A stretch of DNA of 64,000 nucleotides. Origin: Tuwongella immobilis. GTDB taxonomy: Bacteria; Planctomycetota; Planctomycetia; Gemmatales; Gemmataceae. The notes under the pieces were generated by a model, which was not told the DNA's origin, did not search any database, and saw only the letters and a list, made by a program, of their open reading frames with translations. The position numbers were made by a program, and so were the translations under genes. Of this stretch, positions 18,801 through 27,182 are shown piece by piece. Numbering within the stretch: the first letter of the stretch is position 1; every line of letters starts with the position of its first letter. The DNA is taken from positions 2,084,920 through 2,148,919 of the forward strand of contig NZ_LR593887.1 in NCBI RefSeq assembly GCF_901538355.1, written 5' to 3'.

Positions 18801-20813
18801 TCGCTGATCGATTTCCTTCGCCCGTTCTTGCAAGGCGGACTGTTTCTGTTCGAGCGTGGCTTTCTCGCGCTCAACCCGCTGGAGATCGGCTTGCGATTGC
18901 GAATACAGCCGTTCCACTTCCTGACGCGATGCCAGCAGGGCGTTTTCCCGCAATTCCAACTGTGCGAGTCGGGCCAGCCAATCGCGTTCCCGTTCCTCGT
19001 CACGCTCAATGACAGATGCGCGAACGCTCTCGAATTGGGCCTTTTCGCGCTCCAATTCGGACCATTCTTGGGACAATGCCTCGCGGCGTTGGAGCAATTC
19101 GTTGTCCATGACGCGGAGTTGTTCCAACCGTTCGGATGCTTCTTGCAAGCGCGGAGCGAGTTGGATGACCTCCTGCTGGAAGCGTTCCTGCCGGGCTTGG
19201 AATTCCGCTTCCATGGCGGCGGAGCGTTGGGCGTACTCGGCCTCCAACTGGGCTTTGCGTTCCTGGAGCCGATCCAGCCCGGCTTGCAATTCGGCCTTGC
19301 GCGCGTGCCATTCGGGGATCTGCTGCCGTTCGAGTTCGGCGCGATCGTGTTCTTGCAATTGGCGGCGGGCGTGGAATTCCGCTTCGAGTTGCTGTCGGCG
19401 GCGTTCCAACTCCATCTCGGCGGCGGCCAAACGCTGATTGAATTGGCTTTCCAATTGCGTGCGGTGACGATCGATCTCCCGTTGCAGCGATTGTTCGCGG
19501 TCGCGCAGTTGCTCGGTCGTCGATTGCACCGATTGGTGCATTTGCGACAGTTGTTCGCGGGTTTGCTGGTAGCGATCTTGAAACTGCTGGCGCATTTCGA
19601 GCAGCGAATCGCGGGTTTCCGCCAAACTGCGGGCTTCCTGCTCCATGCGCTGGCGTTCTTGCAGCAATTCTTGTTCGCGGCGTTCCAGTTGCGTCCGAAG
19701 CGATTCCAGCGATTGTTCCCGGTCGCGGTAGCGCATCTCAATCGCTTTGGCCGATTCTTCCCGACGTCGCGATTGCTGCTCGCCTTCGAGAATCGCCGAT
19801 TCACGCTGCCGCAGCGACTGCTCGCCTTGACGAATCGCTTCTTCGCGCTGGCGGAGTTGTTCCTCGCCGCGACTGAGTGCGATTTCCCGTTGTCGGTAGG
19901 TTTCGTTCTCGTGTTCGATCTGCTCGAGTCGTTCGCGCAATTCGGTCTGCGCGCGTTGGAGCATTTCTTCGCGTTGTCGCAATTCGGTCATCGCGGTGGT
20001 GGAAACCGGCGCGGGGCGGGGGGCGGTGAACTCCCGCTCCATTTCCTGGCGACGGCGATACCACAGCATGCGATCCGCTTCGAGCTCGGCGGCTTGCTCT
20101 GCCATTTGCGATTGCAGCGATTCGATTTCCTGCTGTCGGCGATCGAGTTCCTGCTGGCGGCGCACCCACTCGGCTTTCCGCGAATCTTCCTCGGAATCGA
20201 ACGAGCGTTGGCGTTCCTCGAAATCGACGAGTTTGGCCCGCAGCTCGGCGGCCTCTTGCTGCAATTGCTGCAAGACCGCCGACGATGCCGACGTGGTAGA
20301 GAACGGCGATCCGGGCCGGGCGTATGCCGGTTGTGGGGCCGGAGTGTGCATCGTGTGCAAACTGGGAACCGGACTCGCATGGGCGGCATGCGAGGTGATC
20401 GCCATCGGTGTCGGCGGCGGCGAGACGGGAATCAGCCGGGCATGCGCCGTCGTTTCTGGCATCTCGACTTGGATCAGCAATTCGACCGCACCGATGCCAA
20501 TATGATCGCCATGCTGAATCGGCGTGGGGGTGGCATGCGGAATCGGGCGACCGTTGACATGCACGGCCAACGTCGGGGCGAGCTTGCGAATGCGCACCCC
20601 TTCCGGACTGCGATTCATGACACAGACGACTGGCGGGAGATTGCTGCCGGGCAGCCGCAAATCGCAACCCGGAACACTACCCATGAGAAATTCATCGCCT
20701 GCCATTTCGTACAACACCGGTCGCGCGGTGCCGTGGCGGAATTCCAGGCGGACCATCGGCATGGAGATGGAATCGGCGGTGCGATGCGAAGTTGTTCGAG
20801 ATGTCTGAGCCAT
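15861..20813 (-). CDS. FHA domain / very long coiled coil / pseudokinase protein
   Basis: About 1650 residues. Residues 20-118 form an FHA-like phosphopeptide-binding domain (FLMGSVPGCDLRLPGSN, HVNGRPI, HGDHIGIGAVELL), though the usual Gly-Arg is Gly-Ser. After a Pro/Ala linker, about residues 220-1170 are nearly continuous Gln/Glu/Arg-rich heptads (coiled coil). A Pro/Ser/Asp linker follows. The last roughly 330 residues match a Ser/Thr kinase fold, but the glycine loop and Lys are gone, HRD reads VHGHLSARSF and DFG reads GIG: a pseudokinase. No signal peptide or membrane segment is seen with the ATG at 20813; its ribosome site is weak. Probably a cytoskeletal or scaffold protein; function inferred only. 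Confidence 0.85.
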   Translation of the reverse strand: MAQTSRTTSHRTADSISMPMVRLEFRHGTARPVLYEMAGDEFLMGSVPGCDLRLPGSNLPPVVCVMNRSPEGVRIRKLAPTLAVHVNGRPIPHATPTPIQHGDHIGIGAVELLIQVEMPETTAHARLIPVSPPPTPMAITSHAAHASPVPSLHTMHTPAPQPAYARPGSPFSTTSASSAVLQQLQQEAAELRAKLVDFEERQRSFDSEEDSRKAEWVRRQQELDRRQQEIESLQSQMAEQAAELEADRMLWYRRRQEMEREFTAPRPAPVSTTAMTELRQREEMLQRAQTELRERLEQIEHENETYRQREIALSRGEEQLRQREEAIRQGEQSLRQRESAILEGEQQSRRREESAKAIEMRYRDREQSLESLRTQLERREQELLQERQRMEQEARSLAETRDSLLEMRQQFQDRYQQTREQLSQMHQSVQSTTEQLRDREQSLQREIDRHRTQLESQFNQRLAAAEMELERRRQQLEAEFHARRQLQEHDRAELERQQIPEWHARKAELQAGLDRLQERKAQLEAEYAQRSAAMEAEFQARQERFQQEVIQLAPRLQEASERLEQLRVMDNELLQRREALSQEWSELEREKAQFESVRASVIERDEERERDWLARLAQLELRENALLASRQEVERLYSQSQADLQRVEREKATLEQKQSALQERAKEIDQRFEQLQSDTREFEAQARTLDAQQEQCRIEAERLARQKNDQELQSSRLAERAAQLEGQQAMLAALRTRLERIREEMRAESAQMADERSRHDKLSQELAKRSEELESLRSQLTQEHQGHGAERRMFSERSELLQKAMLQLKQLQERLSEQESRLQQRSEELDARAAEQAEQSGLLKARAQQLVEMQESLEADRASLRERESMAHQGEDSRRQMQEQLRRRTEELTQRAAQIEEQSRQLQAQHDALEAERAELEELRSQGDEHLHALRQELEHRASELEQYHQALTHREDTLRRQVERLKEAGQAIAADRKALFENRARSESEQRQSLERLQKNQTFLDDYRRSVLAETTELLRQLPDLEKRGQIALERMQQAREQLQGNLGELHETAEQSKAELEHLRRDVQTEIERLRREEQNLGQARSDHRQSVAAFRQQLIEWQSRIAEIKQLVADNESRMAKHALRMTPTTLLPELGEVSTNPPSHDSTDVGESPDASDGVASPNGVPSPDVIADAPAIPAAISENLSTNDPNPNPIVAELKPTLDSEIRSESIAENEPEVIRFSDHRIPTAESARESEVESEVETGSSVPTLPAVTYTPKLLPPVTPNPIAIEATDDGLHAMRQWYRAKLHDLATGSTGVLRLPPSDSGPVNWDEELDPGDKSLGEKLRRLDLVDEPTLHALWSEALRQRCSLKQLLLTSGVVTLHQLAMIDAGHLDKLMLGSFRVLDRLAKLPRETLYRVLDPERQFGVDVATLRHLAESEMQDAIHPDEYRSRFAAAASIQHPNVAATLAVLEINQRPAVLQEVNDGVPGNEWPELSAKPAVWVKLVSQAAAGLTQAHAAGLVHGHLSARSFLMTPLGVVKLQGIGEPDWLFHHRMPREDGTNADPTPADDLLALGRVALLWATADTGESKPKIPKEIKPMLERLGAFGPPEQPFRDGDELMTELSALQRKLKDQPELWSNFMHQIRGDGTGHGSESVPVNRRSA

Positions 20814-20992
20814 GGTGGCACAATCGCTTGAAACCGCCGCACGGAGTCCCCGTCCCATCCATGAGTGGGTGCCGCGCGTGGAGCCACTGCCGATTGGAAC
20901 GAATTTGATGGGGCGATACAAGCCCAACCCGGTTGCGATTTCTCGGGATTGCCCCCCGACTCCGAATCGACAACCCGATCCGGGATGGTTCC

Positions 20993-21033
20993 GAAAACGC
21001 CACAAGACGCCTCGGAGAGTCCGAAGCGTCTTG
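20993..21033 (-). terminator. Terminator of the HtrA-like gene pair
   Basis: On the minus strand, arms CAAGACGC (pairing 21003-21010 with 21026-21033, loop 15 bases) are followed by GTGGCGTTTTC. It lies about 45 bases past the stop codon of the 21077-22165 gene. The rest of the 20814-21076 gap, upstream of the FHA gene, shows no gene. Confidence 0.65.
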
Positions 21034-21076
21034 CGGGTGTGGATTCAGCCAATCGTGAGCCGTTGCTCGCCGACGA

Positions 21077-22165
21077 TTACTTGGATTTCGTCGAGGAGGT
21101 GGTTTCAGCCGGCTTGGCCTTCGTGGTCGAAATGCTGGAGAACATTTCTTGCAAGGCTTTTTGCAGGGCATCGGTCGGAATCGCATACGATTCGACGCGA
21201 CCGGCCCGAGCGATGTTCAACCCCAGCACTTTGCCATCCAGATCGACCAGCGGCCCGCCGCAATCGGTGGCCTTCAGCACCGTGTCATGCTGCAGAATGA
21301 CCGGGAAGCCCATCTTGCGGGTGCTGAGAGTGCTGCCCATGGCGTTCTGCACATCGGAACGATCCACCCCTTGGCGGCGTCCGAGTTTGACCAGCAGCTT
21401 GATTTCTTCGCCGCCGCGGTTGAGCAGAATTTCGATGGTTTGGCCGGGCTTCGACTTCGAGAGCGCCTCGAACACGCCTTCTCGCGTCGTGATGCGCTGA
21501 TCGCCAATCGCCAGCAGGTAGTCGTTCTTCTTGACCCCGGCCTTCTCGGCGGCGCTGTTCTTCACCACGTCTTTGATCATGATCCGCGATTCGTTGACGA
21601 TCGGCTCGATGCCCAAGAAGCCACCTTGGGGAACGGTGGTTTCGATGGCCAATTCGCGACGGGAGAGCGTGCGGGTTCCGACCGACACCACACCCACGGC
21701 GGCGGGGACCGAATCCATGCCCGGCGATGCGACCCAGTTGCCGACCGTGCCAGCCGTGTTGGCCCACTTCACAACAGGCAAGTTGCGGAGTTCCACTTTG
21801 ATGAGCGCCAGATCGAACGCTTCATTGGTGGCGACCACCTTGGCGGGCACCTTGCGATCGTCGCGGAAGATGACTTGCAGATCGCCGACGAGTTCGCTGT
21901 TCTTGGTGACGATGTAGCCATCCGAGCGAACGACGGTACCGAGCGCGACGTCTTGGTCCTCAATGCGGACGCGGACGACGCTGGGCAGAACGTCTTTAAT
22001 CGGATCTTTGAAACTCTGCAGGAACGCCGAAGCATTCTTGCGAGAGAAATTTTTGAACGGGTCTTCGTTTGCCGATTGGGCGAACAGCGAAGTCGGGGAC
22101 AAGACCAACGCCAGCCCCAGAGCGGAGATCCAGCGTGAAGAACGGATCGCAACCGAACGGCTCAT
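21077..22165 (-). CDS. HtrA-like protein with PDZ inserted in the protease domain; catalytic residues replaced
   Basis: 362 residues with a signal peptide (ISALGLALVLSPTSLFAQ). The trypsin-like fold is recognisable: GTVVRSDGYIVTKNSELVG aligns with the HtrA segment containing the catalytic His, which is Ser90 here; Asp118 is kept (FDLALIKV). The Ser segment is ATDCGGPLVDLDGKVLGLN, with Cys302 in place of the nucleophile. A PDZ domain (GFLGIEP...AGVKKNDYLLAIGDQRI...RGGEEIKLLVKLG, about 185-265) lies between the Asp and Ser halves, instead of after them. The ATG at 22165 is favoured by the signal peptide. It lies 66 bases downstream of an intact HtrA-like gene and is probably a co-transcribed regulator or substrate-binding partner. 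Confidence 0.88.
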   Translation of the reverse strand: MSRSVAIRSSRWISALGLALVLSPTSLFAQSANEDPFKNFSRKNASAFLQSFKDPIKDVLPSVVRVRIEDQDVALGTVVRSDGYIVTKNSELVGDLQVIFRDDRKVPAKVVATNEAFDLALIKVELRNLPVVKWANTAGTVGNWVASPGMDSVPAAVGVVSVGTRTLSRRELAIETTVPQGGFLGIEPIVNESRIMIKDVVKNSAAEKAGVKKNDYLLAIGDQRITTREGVFEALSKSKPGQTIEILLNRGGEEIKLLVKLGRRQGVDRSDVQNAMGSTLSTRKMGFPVILQHDTVLKATDCGGPLVDLDGKVLGLNIARAGRVESYAIPTDALQKALQEMFSSISTTKAKPAETTSSTKSK

Positions 22166-22231
22166 GTTGGGTTCCAAATGGATGGTGACGGTTGCCGAGC
22201 GTATGAGCGACACACGCTCGGTGCCATGGGA

Positions 22232-23320
22232 CTACTGATTCTCACGAGTTCCAACAGTGATTCGAAGTTTGATGGTTTCGTTGCCACGTTTGACTTCGAG
22301 AATCACCACTTCGCCGGGACTCTTGGTTTGCAACGCGGGAATCAGATCATCCCGCTTGCCGAACGGTTTGCGATCAAATGAGAGAATTCGATCGTCGACT
22401 TTCACGCCCGCTTTTTCGGCAGGGCTTTTGGGCAACACTTGGACCACGACCGGAGCTTCGGAATCGGGATCCAAGACCAACCCGTAGAACGGAGCATTTT
22501 CCGTGGGGGCCGGTGTCGGGGCATCGGGTGCGGGCTTTTTCGGCGTCTTGGCTTTGCCGAACCAGCCACCACCCCAGGCTTCGCTCGCCAGCAGTCGGCT
22601 CCAGGTGTCGCGGTACGTGTTGACCGGCACATGGTAATTATAGTGAATCAGCGGTCCGATGCGGCTATGAATTCCAATCACTCGGCCATGCATATCAAAC
22701 AGAGGGCCACCCGAATCGCCACCCACCAGGGTGCAATCGGATTGCACGACTTTTTCGGAGACGCTCAGGATGCGACCAACTCGCACGACCGGGGAACGCG
22801 ACGACTTGTAACCGCCAGGATGACCGATGGCCACGCACCATTCGCCCTTCTTGAGTGCGCCGGAATCGCCCAATTGGGCAAACGGCCACTGCTTGTCGGG
22901 TTCGGTGATTTTGACCATCCCGGAATCGATGTCGCTGTTGAGTCCCAGCGATTTGCCCTTGGCGCGGGTTCCATCTGGCAGAAAGATCACCACATCTTTG
23001 CCCGCTTCGCCGATTACGTGGGCGGCGGTGAGAATGTAGCCATCTTCGCTGATAATCACACCACTGCCCATGGATGAGCCAATGGCGAGGCCGACCGTGC
23101 AGGGGCGAACTTGATCGACCACTTTGCGGGTCTGATCTTGGATGTCTTTGAGGTCTTTGGGACTCTCGGGGGTTGGCTTGCGGAAAATGGCCGGCAGGTC
23201 TTGCGACACCGGGCCAACCACCGGTGCCGGCGTTTCGGCACGCACCGATGAGGTTCCCACGGCAATCGCCAGTACCACCCACACGGCCTGACGCAAGATC
23301 GGCATACGGATTGGATTCAT
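22232..23320 (-). CDS. HtrA/DegP-like trypsin-type serine protease with C-terminal PDZ
   Basis: 362 residues, exported (signal peptide ILRQAVWVVLAIAVGTSSVRA). The S1C catalytic triad is visible: His101 (TAAHVIG), Asp132 (DIDSGMVKI) and Ser203 (VGGDSGGPLFD). A Pro/Ala linker (about 270-285) leads to a PDZ domain (LVLDPDSEAPVVVQVLPKSPAEKAGVKVDDRILSF). A periplasmic quality-control protease is the expected role. The ATG at 23320 is chosen because it gives a clean signal peptide; the frame extends upstream without coding signs. It is first in a two-gene unit with the degenerate homologue (21077-22165). Confidence 0.92.
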   Translation of the reverse strand: MNPIRMPILRQAVWVVLAIAVGTSSVRAETPAPVVGPVSQDLPAIFRKPTPESPKDLKDIQDQTRKVVDQVRPCTVGLAIGSSMGSGVIISEDGYILTAAHVIGEAGKDVVIFLPDGTRAKGKSLGLNSDIDSGMVKITEPDKQWPFAQLGDSGALKKGEWCVAIGHPGGYKSSRSPVVRVGRILSVSEKVVQSDCTLVGGDSGGPLFDMHGRVIGIHSRIGPLIHYNYHVPVNTYRDTWSRLLASEAWGGGWFGKAKTPKKPAPDAPTPAPTENAPFYGLVLDPDSEAPVVVQVLPKSPAEKAGVKVDDRILSFDRKPFGKRDDLIPALQTKSPGEVVILEVKRGNETIKLRITVGTRENQ

Positions 23321-23646
23321 GGGCAGCTTGCTCACGGAGGTTGAAGCGTTGGTCCTTGCCGGGCAACCTGGGAGAGTCGGTCGTCCATTCATGCGATCAG
23401 TCGACGCGGAGAAGATGAAATCTACTTTACTCTTTCTCCATCTTTTCACGCAAGTCAACACCACGCAAAATTTTTTCCCGAATTCCGGCTCGGGGTCGGG
23501 AATTATTCCCATCCGAGACGAGGCCGCGTTCTATTAGATTCGACGCAGGTCCGACTGGTTTCTAACTCGGACGCACCCGATTTTTTCGCACCCGGCAATC
23601 GGCCCGTGATTCGATCGCTGGAATCAATCCAACTGGAGTCGTCGCG
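23321..23646. promoter_or_regulatory. Divergent intergenic region upstream of HtrA pair and PI-PLC-like gene
   Basis: 326 bases without a convincing gene, holding the promoters for both directions. It contains a perfect palindrome GGGAATTATTCCC (23498-23510) and several A/T-rich runs. No clear -35/-10 pair could be assigned. Confidence 0.5.
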
Positions 23647-24453
23647 ATGCAACATGCATGGATTGGATGGAGTTTGTGGGGGGCGGCCCTGGGGATGATC
23701 GCGCAAGCTCAGCCGGTTGACCCGATTCCGCAGGCGCATTCTCACAACGATTACGAACAACCCCGCGCCTTGCTCGATGCGCTGGATCAGGGCTTCACCA
23801 GTGTGGAGGCGGATATTTGGCTGCTGCCCGATGGACAATTGGGGGTTGCGCATACGCCGTTTGGGCTGAGGAATTCTCGCACGTTGGAATCGCTGTATCT
23901 GAAACCGCTGTCTGAACGAGTTGCTCAGAATCGTGGCCGAGTGATGCCCGGAGTGCCGTCGTTTACGCTGCTGATCGACATCAAAACGAAAGGGCCAGAA
24001 ACCTTTGCCGCGCTGCAAAAGCAATTAGTTGCCTACGAATCGATGCTATCCGGTGTGCGGGATGGCAAGTTCCAATCGCGGGCGGTGACGGTGATTATCT
24101 CGGGGAACTGCCCACGCACGGAGATTCTGCAAAGTCAACCGCGACTGGCGGCGATCGATGGCCGCTTGGGCGATCTCGATTCGGATGCCCCGGCCCATGA
24201 AATTCCGATGATTAGCGCCGCTTGGTCGAGCCGTTTCCGTTGGAAAGGCACCGGCGAGATGCCGGAATCGGAACGCAAAGCGCTGGCGGAGATTGTTCAG
24301 AAAGCCCATGCCAAAGGCCGGGTCGTGCGATTTTGGGCGGCCCCGGATCTCCCCGCGAGTTGGGCGTTGCAACAAGCGGCGGGCGTCGATCGCATCAACA
24401 CCGACCGCCTCGCCGATCTGCGACAATTCCTCACCACCAAACCTGCGAAGTGA
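23647..24453 (+). CDS. Secreted PI-PLC / glycerophosphodiester phosphodiesterase-like protein
   Basis: 268 residues with a signal peptide (WSLWGAALGMIAQAQ). The TIM-barrel PI-PLC/GDPD superfamily signature appears right after it: AHSHNDYEQPRALLDALDQG then VEADIWLLPDGQLGVAH, giving the His/Glu/Asp/His set expected for metal-assisted phosphodiester cleavage. LLIDIKTKG supplies a further metal-binding strand and the protein closes with GVDRINTDRLADLR. It resembles the bacterial AIM6-like branch. It acts in the periplasm, presumably on phospholipid head groups; the substrate is not known. GGAG lies 8 bases before the ATG. Confidence 0.85.
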   Translation: MQHAWIGWSLWGAALGMIAQAQPVDPIPQAHSHNDYEQPRALLDALDQGFTSVEADIWLLPDGQLGVAHTPFGLRNSRTLESLYLKPLSERVAQNRGRVMPGVPSFTLLIDIKTKGPETFAALQKQLVAYESMLSGVRDGKFQSRAVTVIISGNCPRTEILQSQPRLAAIDGRLGDLDSDAPAHEIPMISAAWSSRFRWKGTGEMPESERKALAEIVQKAHAKGRVVRFWAAPDLPASWALQQAAGVDRINTDRLADLRQFLTTKPAK

Positions 24454-24585
24454 TCCGCAAACGCCGATTCCTTCCATCGATTCCAGTGGATGAAATCGTC
24501 TGCGGATTTTGCTTGCGGGGGTGGGGGGCTTTTGGTGGAATACACCCGCCTCTACCGCCTGCCTTGTGAAATGCGAGGATGTCGC

Positions 24586-25842
24586 ATGTCGAAATGGTTG
24601 ATGATCCTGGGATGTGTGGCTGCTTGGGTGCCGCATGCAACTGCGGAAAACTGGGCCGATTTTCGTGGGCCGACTGGTCAGGGTGTCTACACCGGCAAAC
24701 CGCTGCCATTGGAATACGGACCCGGCAAAAATGAAGTCTGGAAGACCGAAATTCCCGGCAAAGGCTGGTCAACTCCGATTGTCGTGGATGGGCAGCTTGT
24801 GCTGACCACCGCCACGCCGGGCGAAGGGCGAACCGATCAATCGCTACGGGCGATTTGCGTCGATGCGGATTCGGGCAAGATTCTTTGGAATGTGGAAGTC
24901 TTTCAGCAGAAATCGGCTTCCTCACCCCGCATTCACAGCAAGAATAGCTACGCTAGTCCGAGTGCGGCCTGGGATGGCGAACGCTACTTTGTGCATTTTG
25001 GGCACGAAGGCACCGCCGCGCTCGATCGCAACGGCAAAATTCTCTGGAAGCAAACCGGCTTGCGATATGCCCCGGTGCACGGCAACGGCAGCACGCCGAT
25101 CGTCGTGGATGGCAAGCTCATTTTCAGCATCGATGGCACCGATCTGCAAGCCTTGATCGCGTTGAGCTGCAAGACCGGCGAGGTGGTCTGGAAGGCGGAT
25201 CGCAATAGCACCGCCGACAAGAAATTTTCCTTCGCCACCCCCGCGCTGGTCACCCATCAGGGCCGCACGCAGATCGTCAGCCCGGCCAGCGATGGCGTTT
25301 ACGGAATCGACCCCGCGACAGGCAAAGAACTGTGGAAGTTGCGCTACAGTGGCTTCTCGGTGATTCCCAAACCTGTTTATGGCAAAGGACTTGTGTTCAT
25401 CGCCACTGGATACGGCCCGACATCCGTGATTGCGTTCCGCCCGGAAGGCACCGGCGACATTACCGATAAGGCGATTGCCTGGACGATGAAGCGCGGTGCC
25501 CCCAACACGCCGTCGATGCTGCTGGATGGCGATGCCCTCTATCTGGTGTCGGATGCCGGTCAAGCGAGCTGTCTGGAAGCAACGACGGGCAATGTGATTT
25601 GGCAAGAACGGCTGCCGGGGGCGTATTCCGCCTCGCCGATTCTCGCCGGAGACCGAGCCTACTTTACCAGCGAAGATGGCATCGGCTCGGTGGTCCGCAC
25701 CGGGCGCGATTTCGAGATTCTCGCCAAGAATCGCATGGGCGAACGCACCTTCGCTAGCTTTGTTCCGGTGGATGGCTCGCTCTATGTGCGGGGCGATAAG
25801 CACCTGTATCGCTTCCAGGTCCGCTCCGCCGCGAGTCGGTAA
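24586..25842 (+). CDS. PQQ-like beta-propeller repeat protein, secreted
   Basis: 418 residues with a signal peptide (WLMILGCVAAWVPHATA), then ENWADFRGPTGQG, the usual opening of planctomycete outer-membrane-biogenesis-like PQQ propellers. Repeating blades have the pattern GKILW, GEVVWKADR, GKELWKLRY and GNVIWQERLPG. No catalytic residues or quinone ligands of a dehydrogenase were noted, so it is more likely a binding or scaffold propeller. The ATG at 24586 is preceded by GAGGA; the ORF extends upstream to 24490 without coding signs. It is followed by a hairpin and a heat-shock gene pair. Confidence 0.9.
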   Translation: MSKWLMILGCVAAWVPHATAENWADFRGPTGQGVYTGKPLPLEYGPGKNEVWKTEIPGKGWSTPIVVDGQLVLTTATPGEGRTDQSLRAICVDADSGKILWNVEVFQQKSASSPRIHSKNSYASPSAAWDGERYFVHFGHEGTAALDRNGKILWKQTGLRYAPVHGNGSTPIVVDGKLIFSIDGTDLQALIALSCKTGEVVWKADRNSTADKKFSFATPALVTHQGRTQIVSPASDGVYGIDPATGKELWKLRYSGFSVIPKPVYGKGLVFIATGYGPTSVIAFRPEGTGDITDKAIAWTMKRGAPNTPSMLLDGDALYLVSDAGQASCLEATTGNVIWQERLPGAYSASPILAGDRAYFTSEDGIGSVVRTGRDFEILAKNRMGERTFASFVPVDGSLYVRGDKHLYRFQVRSAASR

Positions 25843-25876
25843 GGGCCAGTGCCAATCTGACAGCCGGAATTGAGAA

Positions 25877-25896
25877 TCCCCGATTCCAGTCGGGGA
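25877..25896 (+). terminator. Hairpin after the PQQ-propeller gene
   Basis: Perfect 7-bp arms TCCCCGA / TCGGGGA with a 6-base loop, 35 bases after the stop codon. No T-run directly follows. It separates the propeller gene from the hsp20 promoter region. Confidence 0.5.
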
Positions 25897-25988
25897 AATC
25901 CCAGCAAGAAAAATCGTCGCCGCAACCTCTTGTTTCATCAGGGGTTGTGGCGATTTCATTTTTTTCGGGACTGCACGTCTGGCGCGAA

Positions 25989-26005
25989 TTGGCGCGCGGG
26001 TTGCA
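25989..26005 (+). promoter_or_regulatory. Candidate sigma-54 promoter upstream of the hsp20 pair
   Basis: TTGGCGCGCGGGTTGCA matches the -24/-12 pattern TTGGCAC(G)-N4-TTGC with one deviation, and GG and GC are at the correct spacing. It lies about 134 bases upstream of the first hsp20 start codon. No CIRCE inverted repeat was found in this 297-base gap. Activator sites are not evident by eye. Confidence 0.45.
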
Positions 26006-26139
26006 TACTTGGATTGGCACAGAACGAATCGCTCTCGGAAGGCGTATCGAGATCCCCCCAACCCGGCGAATCCGGTGATCATTTCGGGGCAGTCTCCGCT
26101 TCACCGATCATTCCGCGACGTTCTCGAGGAGGCATGAGT

Positions 26140-26583
26140 ATGTTGACGCATTACCGACGTGATCCGTTAGCTGCTTTGTTTCAAGAAGCCAATCGGATGC
26201 AATCCGAAGTGAGTCGCCTGTTCGGGCGTGGTCTGTTCACCCCGGAAATGGCCGTTGCTGGCCCGCTGTTGAATGTGTGGGAAGACGATCACGCGTTTTA
26301 TGTCGAGACTGATTTGCCGGGGCTGACCCTGGAAACCATTGACATTACCCTGACCGAAGGGAATCAACTGACGATCAGTGGCGATCGCAAACCGGTGGAA
26401 GTGCCCTCGGCGATTTGGCATCGGCAGGAACGACCGACCGGAGCATTCTCCCGCTCGGTGACGTTGCCAGCGCTGGTCGATGCGGACAAAGTCGAGGCCG
26501 TGTTTGAATCTGGCGTGCTGAAAGTGACGCTGCCCAAGAGCGAAGCCGCCAAACCGCGAAAAATCGCCGTCAAAAGCGTGTAA
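26140..26583 (+). CDS. Hsp20/alpha-crystallin family small heat shock protein
   Basis: 147 residues. An alpha-crystallin domain (about 40-147) shows VWEDDHAFYVETDLPGL at its start and the C-terminal strand with GVLKVTLPKSEAAKPRKIAVKSV. These ATP-independent holdases bind unfolding proteins in the cytosol. The start is the second ATG (26140), because GAGGAGG (26126-26132) is 7 bases from it but only one base from the ATG at 26134. It forms a tandem with the next hsp20, 38 bases downstream; the two probably make hetero-oligomers. Confidence 0.94.
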   Translation: MLTHYRRDPLAALFQEANRMQSEVSRLFGRGLFTPEMAVAGPLLNVWEDDHAFYVETDLPGLTLETIDITLTEGNQLTISGDRKPVEVPSAIWHRQERPTGAFSRSVTLPALVDADKVEAVFESGVLKVTLPKSEAAKPRKIAVKSV

Positions 26584-26621
26584 GGTTCCCACCCCTGAGA
26601 ATGATGAAAGGAGGCCGAATC

Positions 26622-27011
26622 ATGTCTGAGAATTCACTTACGAAAGCGGAGAATTCGTTGGCTCCGGTCGAAAATCATCCTGGGGCAACGATTTCCCCCC
26701 GTGTGGATATTTTGGAACGCGAAACGGAATTGCTGCTGATTGCGAATTTGCCCGGCGTGAAATCCGATGATGTGGAGGTTCGCTTTGAAAATGGCGAACT
26801 CACGCTGCATGGGGTGCGCTCAAGTTCGCACGCGGGCAAAAATCGGCTCAGTTGGGAATACGAGGTGGCGCATTATCATCGGAGCTTCCGGTTGAGTGAG
26901 AACATTGCTGCAGATCAAATTCATGCGGATTTCAGCAACGGTGTGCTGACGGTGCATCTGCCGAAAGTAGAAGCCGTGAAACCGCGAAAGATTACTGTTC
27001 GCAGCAACTAA
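26622..27011 (+). CDS. Hsp20/alpha-crystallin family small heat shock protein, second copy
   Basis: 129 residues, diverged paralogue of the preceding gene. N-terminal arm is Ser/Glu/Asn-rich; the alpha-crystallin domain runs from PRVDILERETELLLIANLPGV to FSNGVLTVHLPKVEAVKPRKITVRS. The ATG at 26622 has AGGAGG 7 bases upstream; an upstream in-frame ATG pair at 26601 would place the ribosome site inside the coding region. Likely co-transcribed with the first hsp20. Confidence 0.94.
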   Translation: MSENSLTKAENSLAPVENHPGATISPRVDILERETELLLIANLPGVKSDDVEVRFENGELTLHGVRSSSHAGKNRLSWEYEVAHYHRSFRLSENIAADQIHADFSNGVLTVHLPKVEAVKPRKITVRSN

Positions 27012-27182
27012 CGGGAAATGCTACACTCATCGAAAGTGATCCGATGCCGCTTGGCAGAATCGCTGGGAAACTCCCGCGGATGCCAAGCGGATGCACCATT
27101 CCGTTCGCAAAGCGTTCCGCGAAGCGGGATCGTTCCCATACCGTGTGGGGCGAGAATAGCGGATCGACGGTGAGGAGTGATC

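Noticed and set aside
17370-20831. 1153-residue open frame on plus
   Set aside because: It is antisense to the coiled-coil gene; the heptad-rich codons on minus create it. It has no domain and no ribosome site.
23498-23510. Palindrome GGGAATTATTCCC as specific operator
   Set aside because: A single short palindrome; nothing links it to a named regulator, so it is only mentioned in the gap entry.
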